NCBI GenBank assembly: GCA_036274075.1
Contig: DASUGK010000147.1
Location: 1 to 15,635 of the forward strand
DNA from: CADEED01 sp036274075
Lineage (GTDB): Bacteria; Pseudomonadota; Gammaproteobacteria; Steroidobacterales; Steroidobacteraceae
Reading direction: 5' to 3'
DNA: 15,635 nucleotides
In this document: piece by piece, positions 13,771 through 15,635 of the stretch
Layout of the letters: every line of letters begins with the position of its first letter
Position numbering within the stretch: the first letter of the stretch is position 1
Notes under the pieces: model-generated
Seen by the model: the letters and a program-made list of their open reading frames with translations, nothing else
What the model was told of the DNA's origin: nothing
Databases searched by the model: none
Translations under genes and position numbers: made by a program

Positions 13771-15635
13771 ATGAAAGGCAAATTGCTCCTCACAACTGTC
13801 ATGGCCATCGCGGCCGTGACAGCCGTGTCCCACGCCGCGGTCGAAGAGCGCGGCAACCTGGTGCTCGACAACATTCCCGAGGTCAATACGCCGCTCACCA
13901 CGCGCCTCGAGGACTACATGAACTCCCGTGGTGCAAGTTTCGTCGACTGGTTGCCGGGAGACGGGCTGCTGATCTCCACGCGCTTCGGCGACGTCGAACA
14001 GCTGCATCGCGTCATGACCCCCATGGGCGACCGCGAGCAGCTGACGTTCTTCCGCGAGCCGATAACCGTGGCCCGAACCCCGCATACCGCGGTCGCGCCC
14101 GGTTTCGCCTTCCTCCGCGACCAGGGCGGCAACGAGAACGCGCAGGTCCACTACTACGATCTCAATACGCGCACGGTGCGCATGCTCACCGACGGCAAGG
14201 GCGTCAACGGCGGCCTGCGGTGGAGCCACGACGGGCGGCGCGTGGCGTACCACAGCACTGCGCGCGACGGCGTCAGCTACGACCTGTTCATCGCCGAGCC
14301 CACCAACACGTTCTCGCAGCCGCGGCTGGTCTACAACGGATTCCAGAAGAACTGGTCGGTGCAGGACTGGTCGCCCGACGACACCAAACTACTCATCAAC
14401 AACTTCGTCTCGGCCAACGAGTCGCACCTGTACGTGCTCGACATCGCCACCGCGGCGCTGACGCCTGTCAGCGAGGGCGACGGGCCGGCGAGCGTGTCGC
14501 AGGCGGCCTTCACCGCCGATGGACGCGGCGTATATCTCATCACCAACCGCGACAGCGAGTTCGAGCAGCTGCGGCGCGTGGACCTGGTCACGGGCGCGGT
14601 CGAAGTCCTCACCGCGCATATTCCCTGGGACATCGACGGCTTCGAGCGCACCGCCGACGGCAAGTACCTCGCGTGGGTGGCCAACGTCGACGGCATGAGC
14701 CGGCTCACCGTGGTCGATCTCGCGAAACGCGCGGAGATCCTGCCGCCGCTGCCGGATGGCCGCATCGGGCGCATCGGTTTCGATCCCACCGGCAAGCGGC
14801 TGGCGATCACGCACGAGAGCCCGCAGTCGCCGCGCGACGTGTTCGTGCTCGAAGTCGAACGCAACGCGCTGGTGCGCTACACGAAGAGCGAGGCAGGCCC
14901 GGTGGATCCGCTGCAATTCGTGCCCGCGGAGCTGCTGCGTTATCCGACGTGGGACAAGGTCAACGGCCGCAACCGGCAGATCCCCGCCTTCATGTATCGC
15001 CCGAAGCCCGGCGTGCCCGGCCCGCATCCGGTGCTCATCGACATCCACGGCGGCCCGGAATCGCAGGCCATCCCGGGCTTCAATCCGTTCACGCAGTTCC
15101 TGGTGCGTGAAATGGGCTTCGTCGTGATCACTCCCAACGTGCGCGGCTCCTCCGGCTACGGCAAGAGCTACCTCAACCTCGACAACGGCGAGGACCGCGA
15201 GGACGCGGTGCGCGACATCGGCGCGCTGCTGGTGTGGATCGGCGCGCAGAAGGATCTCGATGCCAAGCGCGTGTTCGTGTCCGGCGGTTCGTACGGCGGC
15301 TACATGTCACTGGCGTCGATGGTGCACTTCAGTGACCGGCTGCGCGGCGGCATCGACGTGGTGGGCATCTCGAACTTCGTCACCTTCCTCGAGAGCACCT
15401 CGGCGTACCGGCGCAACCTGCGCCGCCCCGAGTACGGCGACGAGCGGCTGCCGAAGATGCGCGCCTACCTGCAGCGGATCTCGCCGCTGACCAACGCCGC
15501 GAGGATCAGCAAGCCGCTGCTGGTGGTGCAGGGCCTCAACGACCCGCGCGTGCCGGCCAGCGAGTCACAGCAGATGGTGGCGAAGATCCGCGCGCGCGGC
15601 GGCGAGGTCTGGTACCTCGCGGCCAAGGACGAGGG
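13771..15635 (+). CDS. S9-family prolyl oligopeptidase-like serine peptidase, C terminus cut by window edge
   Basis: An exported serine peptidase that would cleave oligopeptides, probably after proline or in a dipeptidyl manner. The 621 residues in the window contain a signal peptide (about 1-22, MKGKLLLTTVMAIAAVTAVSHA), a seven-bladed TolB/DPP-type propeller (about 40-385, with repeats such as RWSHDGRRVAY, DWSPDDTKLLIN and ERTADGKYLAW), and an alpha/beta hydrolase domain (from about 400) with HGGPE (oxyanion region), RGSSGYGKSY, nucleophile Ser507 in GGSYGGYM and Asp591 in GLNDPRV. The sequence stops at AAKDEG, where the catalytic His of S9 enzymes (usually GHGF) follows directly, so truncation is by the window and not a mutation. 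The start is set by the signal peptide; there is no Shine-Dalgarno. Confidence 0.93.
   Translation, partial: MKGKLLLTTVMAIAAVTAVSHAAVEERGNLVLDNIPEVNTPLTTRLEDYMNSRGASFVDWLPGDGLLISTRFGDVEQLHRVMTPMGDREQLTFFREPITVARTPHTAVAPGFAFLRDQGGNENAQVHYYDLNTRTVRMLTDGKGVNGGLRWSHDGRRVAYHSTARDGVSYDLFIAEPTNTFSQPRLVYNGFQKNWSVQDWSPDDTKLLINNFVSANESHLYVLDIATAALTPVSEGDGPASVSQAAFTADGRGVYLITNRDSEFEQLRRVDLVTGAVEVLTAHIPWDIDGFERTADGKYLAWVANVDGMSRLTVVDLAKRAEILPPLPDGRIGRIGFDPTGKRLAITHESPQSPRDVFVLEVERNALVRYTKSEAGPVDPLQFVPAELLRYPTWDKVNGRNRQIPAFMYRPKPGVPGPHPVLIDIHGGPESQAIPGFNPFTQFLVREMGFVVITPNVRGSSGYGKSYLNLDNGEDREDAVRDIGALLVWIGAQKDLDAKRVFVSGGSYGGYMSLASMVHFSDRLRGGIDVVGISNFVTFLESTSAYRRNLRRPEYGDERLPKMRAYLQRISPLTNAARISKPLLVVQGLNDPRVPASESQQMVAKIRARGGEVWYLAAKDE

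Noticed and set aside
15289..15635. S9 peptidase lacking its catalytic His
   Set aside because: The sequence ends at AAKDEG, directly before the place where the His normally sits; this is the window edge, not a defect.

Overview
This is a GC-rich, densely coded chromosomal window, most likely from a gammaproteobacterium near Xanthomonadales/Steroidobacterales. That placement is inferred from the Xanthomonas-like branched-chain keto-acid dehydrogenase E1-alpha, the methylcitrate enzymes, a periplasmic PQQ dehydrogenase and an exported S9 peptidase; there is no rRNA, tRNA or other taxonomic marker. No mobile element, CRISPR array, RNA gene or phage gene is visible. No intergenic gap exceeds 83 bases.

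Layout. Bases 1-2287 (minus) hold a propionate block transcribed in the order acuI-like acrylyl-CoA reductase, prpB (2-methylisocitrate lyase) and prpC (2-methylcitrate synthase, cut by the left edge). Divergent from it, 42 bases away, is gor (glutathione reductase, plus, 2330-3694). gor runs head-on, with a 3-base gap, into the end of a long minus-strand series that starts at 13739. In transcription order that series is: MBL-fold hydrolase, DUF2269-type membrane protein, bkdA1-bkdA2-bkdB (E1-alpha, E1-beta and E2 of branched-chain 2-oxoacid dehydrogenase), an exported M1-like zinc peptidase, a 100-residue membrane hairpin protein with two CXXC motifs, a coupled 67-residue basic Cys-containing protein, a periplasmic PQQ dehydrogenase, and a membrane-anchored protein of unknown function. 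Divergent from the MBL gene, 31 bases away, is an S9 prolyl-oligopeptidase-family enzyme (plus, 13771 to the right edge, truncated just before its catalytic His).

How the genes fit together. BCKDH turns the keto acids of Val, Ile and Leu into acyl-CoAs. Val and Ile yield propionyl-CoA, which PrpC and PrpB convert to succinate and pyruvate, and AcuI-type reductases make propionyl-CoA from acrylyl-CoA. So both metabolic blocks plausibly serve amino-acid catabolism, which also suits two exported peptidases. E3 (lpd), acnD/prpF and any regulator lie outside the window.

Most of the window is ordinary metabolism. The least explained parts are the coupled small-protein pair at 6703-7205, the M1-like peptidase attached to the bkd genes, the MBL/DUF2269 pair upstream of bkd, and three genes (gor, bkdA1, S9 peptidase) that lack a Shine-Dalgarno but carry a -10-like hexamer 6-8 bases before the start codon, which suggests leaderless mRNAs.
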